In this document: one piece after another, positions 34,955 to 43,251 of the stretch
Position numbering within the stretch: the stretch's first letter is position 1
How the letters are laid out: each line of letters begins with the position of its first letter
From: Bradyrhizobium agreste
Lineage (GTDB): Bacteria; Pseudomonadota; Alphaproteobacteria; Rhizobiales; Xanthobacteraceae
NCBI RefSeq assembly: GCF_016031625.1
Contig: NZ_JACCHP010000004.1
Coordinates: forward strand, 62,001 to 126,000
Direction: 5' to 3'
Length of the DNA: 64,000 bases
Position numbers and translations under genes: made by a program
Notes under the pieces: generated by a model
The model's input: only the letters and a program-made list of their open reading frames with translations
Database searches by the model: none
What the model was told of the DNA's origin: nothing

Positions 34955-36564
34955 TGCCCTCGCGCTGGCGTTCTCAAATCTATTGGGCGCAGCACCGCCG
35001 CCGTTGGAATCATCAGTACAGCGACGATCGCCAGCATCCAGAACACGTCGATATAGGCGAGCAGCTCGACCTGTTGCTGCAAGGTGCGGCCGACCCAGGC
35101 GATTGCCTGCGACGCCGCATCGCTTGCGTTCGAGCCCTGCGCCTGGAAGTAGCGTGTCATCGCGTCGATCGTCTGCTGGTAGCCCAGATCCGAGGGCGCG
35201 GCGTGCTCGACGAGGCGGCTCTGGTGGAATTGCTGGCGCTGCGCCAGGAGCGTCTGCGCCAGCGCAACCCCCATCGAGCCGCCGATATTGCGCGCGACAT
35301 TGATCAGGGCGGAAGCCTGATTGGTCTTCTCGGGTGGCAAGCCGTCATAGGATGCCGTCGTCACCGGAAGGAACAGGAACGGAAGAGCGACCGCGAGATA
35401 GATCCGCGCCAGCGCGGCATAGCCGTAGGTGATCTCCCCGGTAAGTCCGGTCAGATGCCACATGGAAAGTGCGGCAGTCGCAGCGCCGAACATGATCAGA
35501 TATTTGGGCTGCACTATCGTGACTAGTCGTCCCGCCACCGGCATCAACATCATCGTCACGACGCCGCTCGGCGACAGCACCAATCCTGCGAGCATGGCGG
35601 TATAGCCCAGCTCCGTCTGCAAAAGCTGTGGCAATAGCTGCGTCGTTGAGATCAGCACCGCAAATGTGCCGAGCATGACCAGGAAACACGACCCGAACTG
35701 GCGCCTGCCGATAAGGCTGATGTCGACGATCGGATCATCCCGCATCAACTCCCATGGGATCAATGCGAGCAGGCAGAAGGCGGCAAGCAGTGCAAAGGAC
35801 AGGATCATGTTCGATCCGAACCAATCATTGCGCTGACCTTCGTCAAGAACGAATTCGAGCGCGCCGAGCCCGATCGCAACCAGCAGGAAGCCGATGTAGT
35901 CGACGCGCAGACCTCTGCTCAGCAGCTCCGCCCTCTCCTCTTCCGCGCCCGAGGGCTCCTTGACCAGCGCGCCGACCAGGAACAGCGAGAGGAGCCCCAT
36001 CGGCACGTTGATCAGGAACACCCAGTGCCAGCTGTACGTATCGGTGATCCAGCCGCCCAGCGTCGGTCCGATCACCGGTGCGACCACGACGGCGACGCCA
36101 TAAATAGCGAAGGCCTGGCCGCGCTTGTGCGGCGGAAAGGAGTCGGCGAGGATCGCCTGCTCGCTGGTGGCCATGCCGCCACCGCCGAGGCCCTGAAGGA
36201 TACGAAACAGCACCAGTGACTGCAAATTCCAGGCGAAGCCACAGAGCAGCGAGGCCAGCGTGAAGACCGCAACACACATCATGTAGAAGCGCTTGCGGCC
36301 GATCACGGTCGAGAGCCAGCCCGAGATCGACAGCACAATGGCGTTGGCGACGAGATAGCTGGTGATGACGTAGGTGCTTTCGTCGATGCCGACCGCAAGG
36401 CCGCCGGCGATGTGGCGCAGCGCGACATTGGCGATGGTGGTGTCGAGCACCTCCATGAAGGTCGCGATCGAAACCACAAAAGCGATCAGATAGGGATTGT
36501 GCCCGCCCGCCGCCGACCGTTCCGGCGACCAGCCGGCGGTCCCGCCTTGCGTCGCGTCCGTCAT
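34951..36564 (-). CDS. DHA2-family multidrug efflux MFS permease (EmrB-like)
   Basis: 537 residues, 14 predicted membrane helices. Family motifs: LDTTIANVALRHIAGGL in TM1, STVIGRKRFYMM (signature A), and GPTLGGWITDTYSWHWVFLINVPMG in the TM5 region. It pumps drugs or lipophilic compounds out, driven by protons, with an adaptor protein (the upstream HlyD-type gene). It overlaps that gene by four bases (ATGA), so translation is coupled. Confidence 0.92.
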   Translation of the reverse strand: MTDATQGGTAGWSPERSAAGGHNPYLIAFVVSIATFMEVLDTTIANVALRHIAGGLAVGIDESTYVITSYLVANAIVLSISGWLSTVIGRKRFYMMCVAVFTLASLLCGFAWNLQSLVLFRILQGLGGGGMATSEQAILADSFPPHKRGQAFAIYGVAVVVAPVIGPTLGGWITDTYSWHWVFLINVPMGLLSLFLVGALVKEPSGAEEERAELLSRGLRVDYIGFLLVAIGLGALEFVLDEGQRNDWFGSNMILSFALLAAFCLLALIPWELMRDDPIVDISLIGRRQFGSCFLVMLGTFAVLISTTQLLPQLLQTELGYTAMLAGLVLSPSGVVTMMLMPVAGRLVTIVQPKYLIMFGAATAALSMWHLTGLTGEITYGYAALARIYLAVALPFLFLPVTTASYDGLPPEKTNQASALINVARNIGGSMGVALAQTLLAQRQQFHQSRLVEHAAPSDLGYQQTIDAMTRYFQAQGSNASDAASQAIAWVGRTLQQQVELLAYIDVFWMLAIVAVLMIPTAAVLRPIDLRTPARGH

Positions 36565-37721
36565 CGCACCCGGGTCCAGGGCACGACCGACATGCCGGGA
36601 CCGACCGGCAGATCGGGCGGCCAGTTGTCGACCGCGATCTTCACCGGCACGCGCTGCACCACCTTGACGTAATTGCCGGTGGCGTTCTCCGCCGGCAGCA
36701 GGCTGAACGCGGTGCCCGAGCCCGGCTGCACGGAATCGACACGGCCGGTCAGCTTGCGGCCCGGATAGGCATCGATGCGAATCTCGACCGGCTGGCCCGG
36801 ACGCATGTCGCTCAGCTGCGTCTCCTTGTAATTGGCGACGATCCAGACCTCGTCGGGGACGAACATTATCAGGCTCTGGCCGGCCGTGACGAAGGTGCCC
36901 TTGGCGCCGCTGAGCTTGACGACACGACCGGACTGCGCCGCAACGACGTTGGTGTATTGCAGATTGAGCCTGGCCTGATCGAGCTGCGCCTGCGATTGCT
37001 GCAGCTGCGCCCTGGCGCCTTCGAGCTGTGCTTGCAGTGTCTTGATGCCAAGTTGCGCCGCCGTGACCGCGGTCTTGGCGCGCTCGGTATTGGCCTGCTG
37101 GGCCTGAAGATCGGAACGGGTCTGTTGCTGGCGCTGCACGGTTCCGGCGCCCTTCTCGACCAGCTCTTCCGCGCGTCTGAACTCCTCCTGCGCAAACTGA
37201 AGCTGAGCTTGCGCCTGCTCGAGCTGGGCCTGGGCCTGCTTGATCTGCTCCTCTTGCGAGACGATCTGCGCCTCGACATTGTCGATATTCGCCTTTGCGC
37301 TCGCAACCTGCGCATTGGCCTGCTCGATGGCAATCCGGTAGTCGCGTTCATCGATCTTGGCGAGGAGATCGCCGGCATTGACGTGCTGATTGTCCGTCAC
37401 GGCGACGTCGGTCACGTAGCCGCCGACCTTTGAGGCCACCGAAAAGCTTCGCGCAGCGATGAACGCATCGTCCGTGGATTCGTAGTGGCGCACCTCGAGC
37501 CAGTAGAGCAGACCGGCAACGAGCGCGGCGACCAGCACGATGGCGCCGGCGCTTGCCAGCAGCCAGTGCTCGCGAAGCCGGTCGCGCAGCGACGGCGTTG
37601 GCGCCGGCTTGTTCGACTGATCCTTGACGTCCGAAGCCTGATCTGGAGAGCTCCTGGGCGCTTCTTTCGTCCGCAGCGGCTGCTCCGCGGATGACCCACG
37701 CTCCCGTGTCTGAGCATCCAC
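36561..37721 (-). CDS. HlyD/EmrA-type membrane fusion protein
   Basis: About 386 residues if started at the GTG at 37721, with AAGG eight bases upstream; alternatives run up to 37838. One N-terminal membrane helix (LLASAGAIVLVAALVAGLLYWL), a biotinyl-lipoyl-like half (KVGGYVTDVAV), a long Gln-rich coiled coil (AQAQLEQAQAQLQFAQ) and the second half-motif (AQSGRVVKLSGAKGTFVTAGQ). It links the inner-membrane pump to an outer-membrane channel. A CGGAAC-ATG-GTTCCG palindrome (37801-37815) upstream may be an operator. Confidence 0.88.
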   Translation of the reverse strand: MDAQTRERGSSAEQPLRTKEAPRSSPDQASDVKDQSNKPAPTPSLRDRLREHWLLASAGAIVLVAALVAGLLYWLEVRHYESTDDAFIAARSFSVASKVGGYVTDVAVTDNQHVNAGDLLAKIDERDYRIAIEQANAQVASAKANIDNVEAQIVSQEEQIKQAQAQLEQAQAQLQFAQEEFRRAEELVEKGAGTVQRQQQTRSDLQAQQANTERAKTAVTAAQLGIKTLQAQLEGARAQLQQSQAQLDQARLNLQYTNVVAAQSGRVVKLSGAKGTFVTAGQSLIMFVPDEVWIVANYKETQLSDMRPGQPVEIRIDAYPGRKLTGRVDSVQPGSGTAFSLLPAENATGNYVKVVQRVPVKIAVDNWPPDLPVGPGMSVVPWTRVR

Positions 37722-37855
37722 GGCTGGCACCTTATTCTCGGGATTATACCTGCGGCAAGCGGTTGAGCCGGCCTGCGCGCCGGGAGCGTAACCGCAGGGC
37801 CGGAACATGGTTCCGCCCAGCAACAGCAGCGCTGTCATTCGTGATCGCAGGGCTC

Positions 37856-37889
37856 AAAAATAGCAGCGCGGCATCGGTGATGCCGCGCT
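37856..37889 (-). terminator. Intrinsic terminator of the PRC-barrel gene
   Basis: AGCGCGGCATC pairs with GATGCCGCGCT across a three-base loop (11 bp perfect). In the leftward direction it is followed by GCTATTTTTG. It lies 30 bases beyond the stop of the PRC-barrel gene. Confidence 0.88.
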
Positions 37890-37918
37890 AATCGATCGAT
37901 CTTCCATTCCACGCAGGC

Positions 37919-38293
37919 TCAAACGAAGGGGACGCCGTAATACGAGTTGATGCCGCGCACTGCGGCGTCATCACTCCAGTTCCAGTCGGTCGTCTCACCG
38001 TATTTCGGCGCGCCTTCCAGATCCTTGGCGGTAATGGCAGTCACGTAACCGCCGAGCTCGGTGTCGTATTTCAGCGACTGCCAGGGCAACGGATAATGAT
38101 CATTGCCGAGGCCGAGAAAGCCGCCAAAACCAAGCACCGCGTAAGAAACCTTGCCGCTGATCTTGTCGATCATGACCCGTTCGATTGATCCGATCTTGTT
38201 GCGATCGGCGCCGTAGACGGCGGTTCCCTCGACCTTGTCGCTTCCGATCAGCCGGCCCATCTCGTTGCGGTCCAGTTCGCCCTGATTCAGCAT
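37919..38293 (-). CDS. PRC-barrel domain protein
   Basis: 124 residues from the ATG at 38293, with GGAG eight bases upstream; an ATG at 38314 is possible but would leave almost no leader from the EcfG-like promoter. The PRC-barrel core reads GTAVYGADRNKIGSIERVMIDKISGKVSYAVLGF, then PLPWQSLKYD. Such proteins are small beta-barrels, common among general stress genes of rhizobia. The precise role is unknown. It is divergent from the TPP enzyme gene. Confidence 0.9.
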   Translation of the reverse strand: MLNQGELDRNEMGRLIGSDKVEGTAVYGADRNKIGSIERVMIDKISGKVSYAVLGFGGFLGLGNDHYPLPWQSLKYDTELGGYVTAITAKDLEGAPKYGETTDWNWSDDAAVRGINSYYGVPFV

Positions 38294-38323
38294 CGTGATT
38301 CTCCACTCAGCCATTCATGAATC

Positions 38324-38349
38324 AACCGAACGGGGCGCGTGATCGTTCC
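38324..38349 (-). promoter_or_regulatory. EcfG-like promoter of the PRC-barrel gene
   Basis: Leftward strand: GGAAC (38349-38345), N17, GGTT (38327-38324). The -10 differs from the CGTT consensus by one base. It predicts a leader of about 22 bases before the ATG at 38293. Confidence 0.6.
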
Positions 38350-38373
38350 GGCGTGTGTTCCGGTAGATGCTTG

Positions 38374-38398
38374 GGAACATCACCACAAAGAACCGGTT
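38374..38398 (+). promoter_or_regulatory. EcfG-like promoter of the TPP enzyme gene
   Basis: GGAAC (38374-38378), N16, GGTT (38395-38398). One mismatch to GGAAC-N16-CGTT. Transcription would start near 38405, about 35 bases before the ATG at 38440. Confidence 0.6.
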
Positions 38399-38439
38399 CT
38401 CTGAGGCACCCGAGGCCGCAACAGAGAGGGCCGCCCGCA

Positions 38440-40227
38440 ATGTCCCAGACCGTCTCCGATTTCATCATTCAGCGCCTGCATCAATGGGGCGTGCGCCACG
38501 TCTTCGGCTATCCCGGCGACGGCATCAACGGCGTGTTCGGTGCGATGAACCGGGCGGGCGGCAAGATCGGCTTCGTGCAGGCGCGGCACGAGGAGATGGC
38601 GGCGTTCATGGCAACCGCTTACGCGAAATTCTCGGGCGAGCTCGGCGTCTGCATTGCGACCTCAGGTCCCGGCGCCTCGCATCTCGTCACCGGGCTTTAC
38701 GATGCGCTGCTCGATCACCAGCCGGTGCTGGCGATTGTCGGCCAGCAGTCGCGCAACGCGTTGGGCGGCCATTATCAGCAGGAACTCGACCTGCTCTCCA
38801 TGTTCAAGGACGTCGCCGGCGCCTATGTCATGCAGGCCTCCTCGCCCGCGCAAGTGCGGCACCTGATTGACCGGTCGGTGCGGATTGCGCTGGCGCGGCG
38901 GACTCCCACCGTCATCATCTTGCCCAACGACTTGCAGGAGGAGCCTTACGAGGACCCGCCGCGCGCCCACGGCACGCTGCATTCCGGCGTCGGGTACAGC
39001 GCGCCCAAAATCGTCCCTCGTGATGCCGATCTCGACCGCGCCGCGGAGATCCTCAATGCCGGCAAGAAGGTCGCGATGCTCGTCGGCGCCGGCGCGCTTG
39101 GCGCCACCGATGAAGTCATCGCGGTCGCCGACCGGCTGTCGGCGGGCTGCGCCAAGGCGCTGCTCGGCAAGGCCGCGCTGCCCGATGACCTGCCATGGGT
39201 CACCGGCTCGATCGGCCTGCTCGGCACCGAGCCCAGCTACACCATGATGATGGAATGCGACACGCTGCTGATGGTGGGCTCGGCCTTTCCTTACGCCGAA
39301 TTCCTGCCGAAGGAAGGCAGCGCGCGCGGCGTGCAGATCGACATCGACGCCAGCATGATGTCGATCCGCTTTCCCATGGAGGTCGGCCTCGTCGGAGATG
39401 CCACTGAGACGCTGCGCGCATTGCTGCCGCGGCTGAAGCCCAAGAGCGACGGCGCCTGGCGCCAGGGCATCCAGGAGGACGTTGCGACATGGTGGACGAC
39501 ACTGGATGCCCGCGCGCATCAGCCCGCCGCGCCAGTCAATCCGCAGCTCGTCGCCTGGGAATTGTCTCCGCGCCTGCCCGACCGCGCCATCATCACCAGC
39601 GATTCCGGCTCTTGCGCCAACTGGTTCGCCCGCGACCTGAAGATGCGGCGCGGCATGACGGCCTCGCTCTCCGGCGGCCTCGCCTCGATGGGCGCTGCGG
39701 TGCCTTACGCGCTCGCGGCCAAATACGCCCATCCGGACCGCCCCGTGATTGCGCTCGTCGGGGACGGTGCCATGCAGATGAACAACATGGCGGAGCTGAT
39801 CACCGCTGCGAAGTATTGGCGCGACTGGAAGGACCCGCGTTTCATCGTCTGCGTCTTCAACAACGAGGACCTCAACCAAGTCACCTGGGAGCAACGGATC
39901 ATCAACGGTGATCCCAAGTTCGAGGCGTCACAGCGCATTCCCGATGTCTCCTATTCGCGCTTCGCCGAGCTGATCGGCCTGCGCGGCATCTTCGTCGACA
40001 GCCCACAGCTGCTCGGCTCGGCCTGGGAGCAGGCGCTGGGAAGCGAGATGCCCGTCGTGCTGGAGGTGAAAACCGATCCCGAGGTGCCGCCACTGCCGCC
40101 GCACATCACCTTGCAGCAGGCCAAGAACTTTTCGCTCGCCGTGATGAAGGGCGACCCGAACGAGAGCGGGATGATCAAGGGAGCAGCGCGGCAGGTGCTG
40201 GAATCGATCCTGCCCGGAAAGCAATGA
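38440..40227 (+). CDS. Thiamine diphosphate-dependent enzyme (pyruvate oxidase/acetolactate synthase-like)
   Basis: 595 residues from the ATG at 38440. Catalytic Glu in QARHEEMAAF, and ThDP motif GDGAMQMNNMAELITAAKYWRDWKDPRFIVCVFNNEDLNQ (GDG...NN). The C-terminal ThDP site and the central FAD-like domain resemble PoxB and related oxidases more than biosynthetic IlvB; no small IlvH subunit gene is nearby. Likely substrates are 2-oxo acids such as pyruvate. Under an EcfG-like promoter, it is probably induced in stationary phase or stress. Confidence 0.88.
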   Translation: MSQTVSDFIIQRLHQWGVRHVFGYPGDGINGVFGAMNRAGGKIGFVQARHEEMAAFMATAYAKFSGELGVCIATSGPGASHLVTGLYDALLDHQPVLAIVGQQSRNALGGHYQQELDLLSMFKDVAGAYVMQASSPAQVRHLIDRSVRIALARRTPTVIILPNDLQEEPYEDPPRAHGTLHSGVGYSAPKIVPRDADLDRAAEILNAGKKVAMLVGAGALGATDEVIAVADRLSAGCAKALLGKAALPDDLPWVTGSIGLLGTEPSYTMMMECDTLLMVGSAFPYAEFLPKEGSARGVQIDIDASMMSIRFPMEVGLVGDATETLRALLPRLKPKSDGAWRQGIQEDVATWWTTLDARAHQPAAPVNPQLVAWELSPRLPDRAIITSDSGSCANWFARDLKMRRGMTASLSGGLASMGAAVPYALAAKYAHPDRPVIALVGDGAMQMNNMAELITAAKYWRDWKDPRFIVCVFNNEDLNQVTWEQRIINGDPKFEASQRIPDVSYSRFAELIGLRGIFVDSPQLLGSAWEQALGSEMPVVLEVKTDPEVPPLPPHITLQQAKNFSLAVMKGDPNESGMIKGAARQVLESILPGKQ

Positions 40228-40235
40228 GGTGAGCC

Positions 40236-40463
40236 ATGGGTGACTTCCGCGACATCCGGCACGGCGTCAACGATCCGGTCGACGGTCTCGACGTCAAGCG
40301 CCGGATCAACGACAACCGCACATCCCACGAGCAGGCGCAGCACCACGCTGATGTACGCGCCGACGCAACCGTTACGCCGGCCGAACCGTTCCTGCCCGAG
40401 CGGCTTCGACGCAAGCCGACAGATCCGATCAATCCGCGCACCGGACGGAATCCCACGGATTAG
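40236..40463 (+). CDS. Small hydrophilic protein of unknown function
   Basis: 75 residues starting eight bases after the TPP gene stop, with GAGG just upstream, so it is probably translated from the same mRNA. It is rich in charged residues, Asn and Pro (GVNDPVDGLDVKRRINDNRT), with no hydrophobic core, and is probably disordered. A frame one base offset is open over the same stretch, so this call depends on the ribosome site and spacing. Confidence 0.5.
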   Translation: MGDFRDIRHGVNDPVDGLDVKRRINDNRTSHEQAQHHADVRADATVTPAEPFLPERLRRKPTDPINPRTGRNPTD

Positions 40464-40469
40464 CCGTTA

Positions 40470-40494
40470 GGAACCTCGGCTCGGGCGGCGTGTT
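40470..40494 (+). promoter_or_regulatory. EcfG-like promoter of the DUF4142 gene
   Basis: GGAAC (40470-40474), N16, TGTT (40491-40494). One base from consensus in the -10. The DUF4142 start is 53 bases downstream. Confidence 0.55.
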
Positions 40495-40547
40495 GGTCGG
40501 CGCACGTCGCCGGCAAGCGGCCGCGCGACCTATGGGAAGGATTGACC

Positions 40548-41102
40548 ATGAAACGCACCATCATCGCCCTGGCCTGCATGGTTCTCGCAGGCCCCGCGCT
40601 CGCCCAATCGCTGGGCGAAAAGACCGGCGTGAATTCGGCGCTCGGCGTTGCGCCTGCGACCGCAGACTTCGTCACCCAGGTCGCGATCAGCGACATGTTC
40701 GAGATCGAATCGAGCAAGCTCGCCCAGCAGAAGGGCAACGCGGAAGAGAAAACCTTCGCGCAGCAGATGATCACCGATCACACCAAGACGAGCACCGAGC
40801 TCAAGGGACTGGTCGGCAATGGCAAGGTCCAGATCACGCTGCCGACGGCGCTCGACAGCTCGCATCAGAGCAAGATCGACAAGCTCAAGAATGCGAGCGG
40901 CAAGGACTTCGGCTCGGACTATAATTCCTATCAAGTCAGCGCGCATGAAGATGCCGTGTCGCTGTTCGAGCGTTACGCCAAGGGCGGTGACAATGCCGAG
41001 CTCAAGGATTGGGCCGGCAAGACGCTGCCGGCGTTGAAGCACCACCTCGACATGGCCAAGAACCTCGGCAGGGCGCCGAGCGTCGGCCAATCCAAGAAGT
41101 AA
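40548..41102 (+). CDS. DUF4142 periplasmic protein
   Basis: 184 residues from the ATG at 40548. The signal peptide (MKRTIIALACMVLAGPALAQ) is followed by an all-helical DUF4142/ferritin-like domain (ATADFVTQVAISDMFEIESSKLAQQKG, then FAQQMITDHTKTSTELK, then HEDAVSLFERYAKGGDN). In rhizobia this family is often general-stress induced; biochemical function is unknown. A second member is at 44059. A perfect GCGCGATGA/TCATCGCGC hairpin lies 43 bases downstream. Confidence 0.9.
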   Translation: MKRTIIALACMVLAGPALAQSLGEKTGVNSALGVAPATADFVTQVAISDMFEIESSKLAQQKGNAEEKTFAQQMITDHTKTSTELKGLVGNGKVQITLPTALDSSHQSKIDKLKNASGKDFGSDYNSYQVSAHEDAVSLFERYAKGGDNAELKDWAGKTLPALKHHLDMAKNLGRAPSVGQSKK

Positions 41103-41145
41103 CGCATTGCTGAGAGATGCCGGCCCTGCCGGCGTCCTGCCTGGC

Positions 41146-41168
41146 GCGCGATGAAAACGTCATCGCGC
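41146..41168. terminator. 9-bp perfect hairpin after the DUF4142 gene
   Basis: GCGCGATGA, loop AAACG, TCATCGCGC. No T tract. It probably marks or protects the end of the DUF4142 transcript. Confidence 0.5.
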
Positions 41169-41261
41169 TGCCCCTGGGCGGTGCCTGCCGGTTAGCCCAG
41201 GAACTTTCCTTGTTTCGAGGCTTTACAAAACTGTCATGGAGGAAATGTCGCCGACGGACCG

Positions 41262-41849
41262 ATGGCCTTAGTAACAGTCAAACCCACCCGGATCGATACG
41301 GCGATCGCCAACGAGATCGCGCACAATACCAACTCGGGGCTCGAGCATGCCGCCCAGGCCATGACCTGGGGCGCCGACGAGCGTATCCTGGTCGCGCTGG
41401 CGGCGGCGGGATGGCTCTACACCCACCTCCGGCATCCACAGCAGCGTCGCGTGGCCGATCACGTCCTGGTCGTGTCGCTGGTGACAGCCGTGTTGCCGCA
41501 TGTCCTGAAATCCGTGTTCGATCAGACGAGGCCCGACCGGCTGACCGTGAGCGGCCACTGGCGCGGTGTTCCCGTTTCGGGGCGGGCCCGCGACGCGTTT
41601 CCCTCGGGTCACGCCGTACATATGGGCGCCCTTGCCTCGGCTGCCGGCCTGTTGCCGCCGGCCCCGCGCAATTTGGTGCGATCGTTTGCGGTAACGCTGT
41701 CCCTGACGCGCCTCGCGCTGCTCGCGCACTGGGCCAGCGACGTCGTGGCAGGTTTCACGCTCGGCATCGTCGTCGAGCGCCTGTTCAGGCCGTTGACGCT
41801 GGCGAAGTCACGGCCCCGGCGCCGCGAGGCTTCGGAGGGAGGGCCATGA
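41262..41849 (+). CDS. PAP2-family phosphatase (membrane)
   Basis: 195 residues. The three phosphatase motifs are in order: KSVFDQTRPDR (KxxxxxxRP), PSGHAVHMG (PSGH) and TRLALLAHWASDV (SRxxxxxHxxxD). Several hydrophobic stretches make it a membrane enzyme, probably acting on lipid phosphates such as phosphatidate or undecaprenyl diphosphate. Its stop overlaps the ATG of the next gene by four bases, so the PAP2 and two following membrane proteins form one translational unit. Confidence 0.9.
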   Translation: MALVTVKPTRIDTAIANEIAHNTNSGLEHAAQAMTWGADERILVALAAAGWLYTHLRHPQQRRVADHVLVVSLVTAVLPHVLKSVFDQTRPDRLTVSGHWRGVPVSGRARDAFPSGHAVHMGALASAAGLLPPAPRNLVRSFAVTLSLTRLALLAHWASDVVAGFTLGIVVERLFRPLTLAKSRPRRREASEGGP

Positions 41850-42193
41850 CCGAATATCTCGTACGCTTCGTCGCCGGTGGCCTGATCGTATCCGTCTTCG
41901 CGATCGCAGGTGACATGCTGCGGCCGAAGAGCTTTGCCGGGCTGCTCGGCGCCGCACCGTCGGTGGCGCTTGCCACCCTCGGCATCGCAGTGGTCCAGCA
42001 CGGCCCGCAATATGCTGCGGCCGAGAGCTGGACGATGATCTATGGCGCCATCGCGCTCGCCTGCTACAGCGTCGTCGTCTGCCACCTCCTGATGAGGTTC
42101 CGTGTCGGCGCGCTTCCAGCAACCATCGTTGCCTTCGCTGCGTGGCTCGTGGTCGCCTTCGGCCTGCTCGTCGGCCTGGGAGGTACCGCCTGA
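41846..42193 (+). CDS. DUF3147 family membrane protein, first copy
   Basis: 115 residues from the ATG at 41846 (overlapping the PAP2 stop). Four hydrophobic segments. GDMLRPKSFAGLLGAAPSVALATL is the typical DUF3147 pattern. The family has no established function. The next gene begins on the last base of its stop codon. Confidence 0.82.
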   Translation: MTEYLVRFVAGGLIVSVFAIAGDMLRPKSFAGLLGAAPSVALATLGIAVVQHGPQYAAAESWTMIYGAIALACYSVVVCHLLMRFRVGALPATIVAFAAWLVVAFGLLVGLGGTA

Positions 42194-42681
42194 TGCTGGT
42201 GAAGCTATCGACATCGGCGCTGAAACAGACGCGGTGGTACGAGTACGCCGTTCGATTCGTGCTCGGCGGCGGTGCGACGGTGCTCGCGGGCGTTATCGGT
42301 TCGAAGTTCGGCCTGTCCGTCGGCGGGCTCTTTCTTGCTCTTCCGGCCATCTTCTGCGCCAGCGCGACGCTGATCGAAAGCCACGAGCGCCACGCCAAGG
42401 AGAAGGCGGGCCTGAGCGGGCGGCGTCGCGGACAGAAGGCCGCGGCGCTCGATGCCGCCGGCGCCGCACTCGGCAGCATCGGCCTCGCTGCGTTCGCCGC
42501 CACCTTCCATATTGTGGTCGGGGCAAGCGCCGCCTTCGCTTTCATCGCCGCGCTGACGGTCTGGGCCGTCGTGTCCGTGTCGGCCTGGTGGCTCAGGCGC
42601 AAGCTTCGCATTGTCTCGCACAGATCGCGCCGATCAGGCCATTCGCCGTCGGCAACGGGCTCCCGCTTCGTAAAGCCCTAG
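42193..42681 (+). CDS. Membrane protein related to DUF3147, second copy
   Basis: 162 residues from the ATG at 42193 (TGATG junction with the previous gene). It begins with a short N-terminal stretch, then YAVRFVLGGGATVLAGVIGSKFGLSVGGLFLALPAIF, a charged central loop (ESHERHAKEKAGLSGRRRGQKAAALDAAGAALG), then two more helices. The first half resembles DUF3147, and the long basic loop is extra. It may form a hetero-oligomer with the preceding protein. Confidence 0.75.
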   Translation: MLVKLSTSALKQTRWYEYAVRFVLGGGATVLAGVIGSKFGLSVGGLFLALPAIFCASATLIESHERHAKEKAGLSGRRRGQKAAALDAAGAALGSIGLAAFAATFHIVVGASAAFAFIAALTVWAVVSVSAWWLRRKLRIVSHRSRRSGHSPSATGSRFVKP

Positions 42682-42794
42682 CTCGCTTTCGCCGCTGTCG
42701 AAGGCTGCGATTGCGCCGGCTGCAGGCGGCGCTCTTCTAAATAATTGATTCTATTTTGTTTTCTTACTCATTGGGCGGGTTTGTCGGCTTTCGC

Positions 42795-42819
42795 GGAACT
42801 CTCATCAAGTTGGTTCGTT
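42795..42819 (+). promoter_or_regulatory. Exact EcfG-type promoter of the ribbon-helix-helix-like gene
   Basis: GGAAC (42795-42799), N16, CGTT (42816-42819): a perfect match to the alphaproteobacterial general-stress consensus. Transcription should start near 42827, 30 bases before the ATG at 42857. Its -10 overlaps the palindrome at 42817. Confidence 0.8.
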
Positions 42820-42835
42820 GAGTAAACTACTCAAC
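42817..42835. promoter_or_regulatory. Operator-like palindrome on the -10 of the same gene
   Basis: GTTGAGTA-AAC-TACTCAAC, 8-bp perfect arms. The 9-mer TTACTCATT occurs just after it (42836-42844) and again upstream (42764-42772), so the core TACTCA is present three times. Position over the -10 and start site suits a repressor. Confidence 0.65.
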
Positions 42836-42856
42836 TTACTCATTTGCGTGATCGCC

Positions 42857-43105
42857 ATGAACGACCTTCGCGCCGAGCGCCTTCAGGTCATGCTCTCGCC
42901 GGAAGAACTGGCCGCCATTGACGATTTCCGGTTCAAACACCGCATGCCGACGCGGGCGGCCGCAGTCCGCGAGCTCCTGAAGTTCGGACTGGCCGCTGTG
43001 GGCGTCGATGCCACCGCCGGCGTCAAGTCAAGCAGCTTCGGCGTGTTCGGCCGCGGGCCCGACGGACATACCCAAGGGGATCCAGAGAGCGGCGGTAGCG
43101 GCTAA
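42857..43105 (+). CDS. Small ribbon-helix-helix-like protein
   Basis: 82 residues from the ATG at 42857. AERLQVMLSPEELAAIDDFRFKHRMPTRAAAVRELLKFGLAAVG follows the ribbon-helix-helix pattern: a short beta strand, helix A, turn, helix B. The C-terminal tail is Gly/Ser-rich and disordered. The palindrome and repeated TACTCA half-sites at its promoter suggest it binds its own control region. A TTG at 42818 in frame lies inside the palindrome and is not a likely start. Confidence 0.78.
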   Translation: MNDLRAERLQVMLSPEELAAIDDFRFKHRMPTRAAAVRELLKFGLAAVGVDATAGVKSSSFGVFGRGPDGHTQGDPESGGSG

Positions 43106-43130
43106 CGCACGGAAGCACGGTCCATAGCAA

Positions 43131-43161
43131 ACGGCCCCGGCACGGTAGGTGCCAGGGCCGT
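43131..43161. terminator. 13-bp hairpin after the ribbon-helix-helix-like gene
   Basis: ACGGCCCCGGCAC pairs with GTGCCAGGGCCGT (one C-A mismatch) around GGTAG. It is between convergent genes and very stable, with no T tract. Confidence 0.6.
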
Positions 43162-43168
43162 CCTTGGA

Positions 43169-43211
43169 GATTGCTTCCGGCGCACCGGGGGCATGACAGC
43201 CGGAAGCAATC
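43169..43211. repeat. 12-bp perfect inverted repeat between convergent genes
   Basis: GATTGCTTCCGG (43169-43180) and CCGGAAGCAATC (43200-43211), 19-base loop. It follows directly on the hairpin at 43131. The tandem may be a double transcript end. Confidence 0.7.
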
Positions 43212-43251
43212 CGTCGACTCTTCCCGCGCGACTTCGTTCCTCGTGAGAGAG

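Noticed and set aside
41200..41224. EcfG-like promoter before the PAP2 gene
   Set aside because: GGAAC is present but the -10 position reads CTTT, too far from CGTT.
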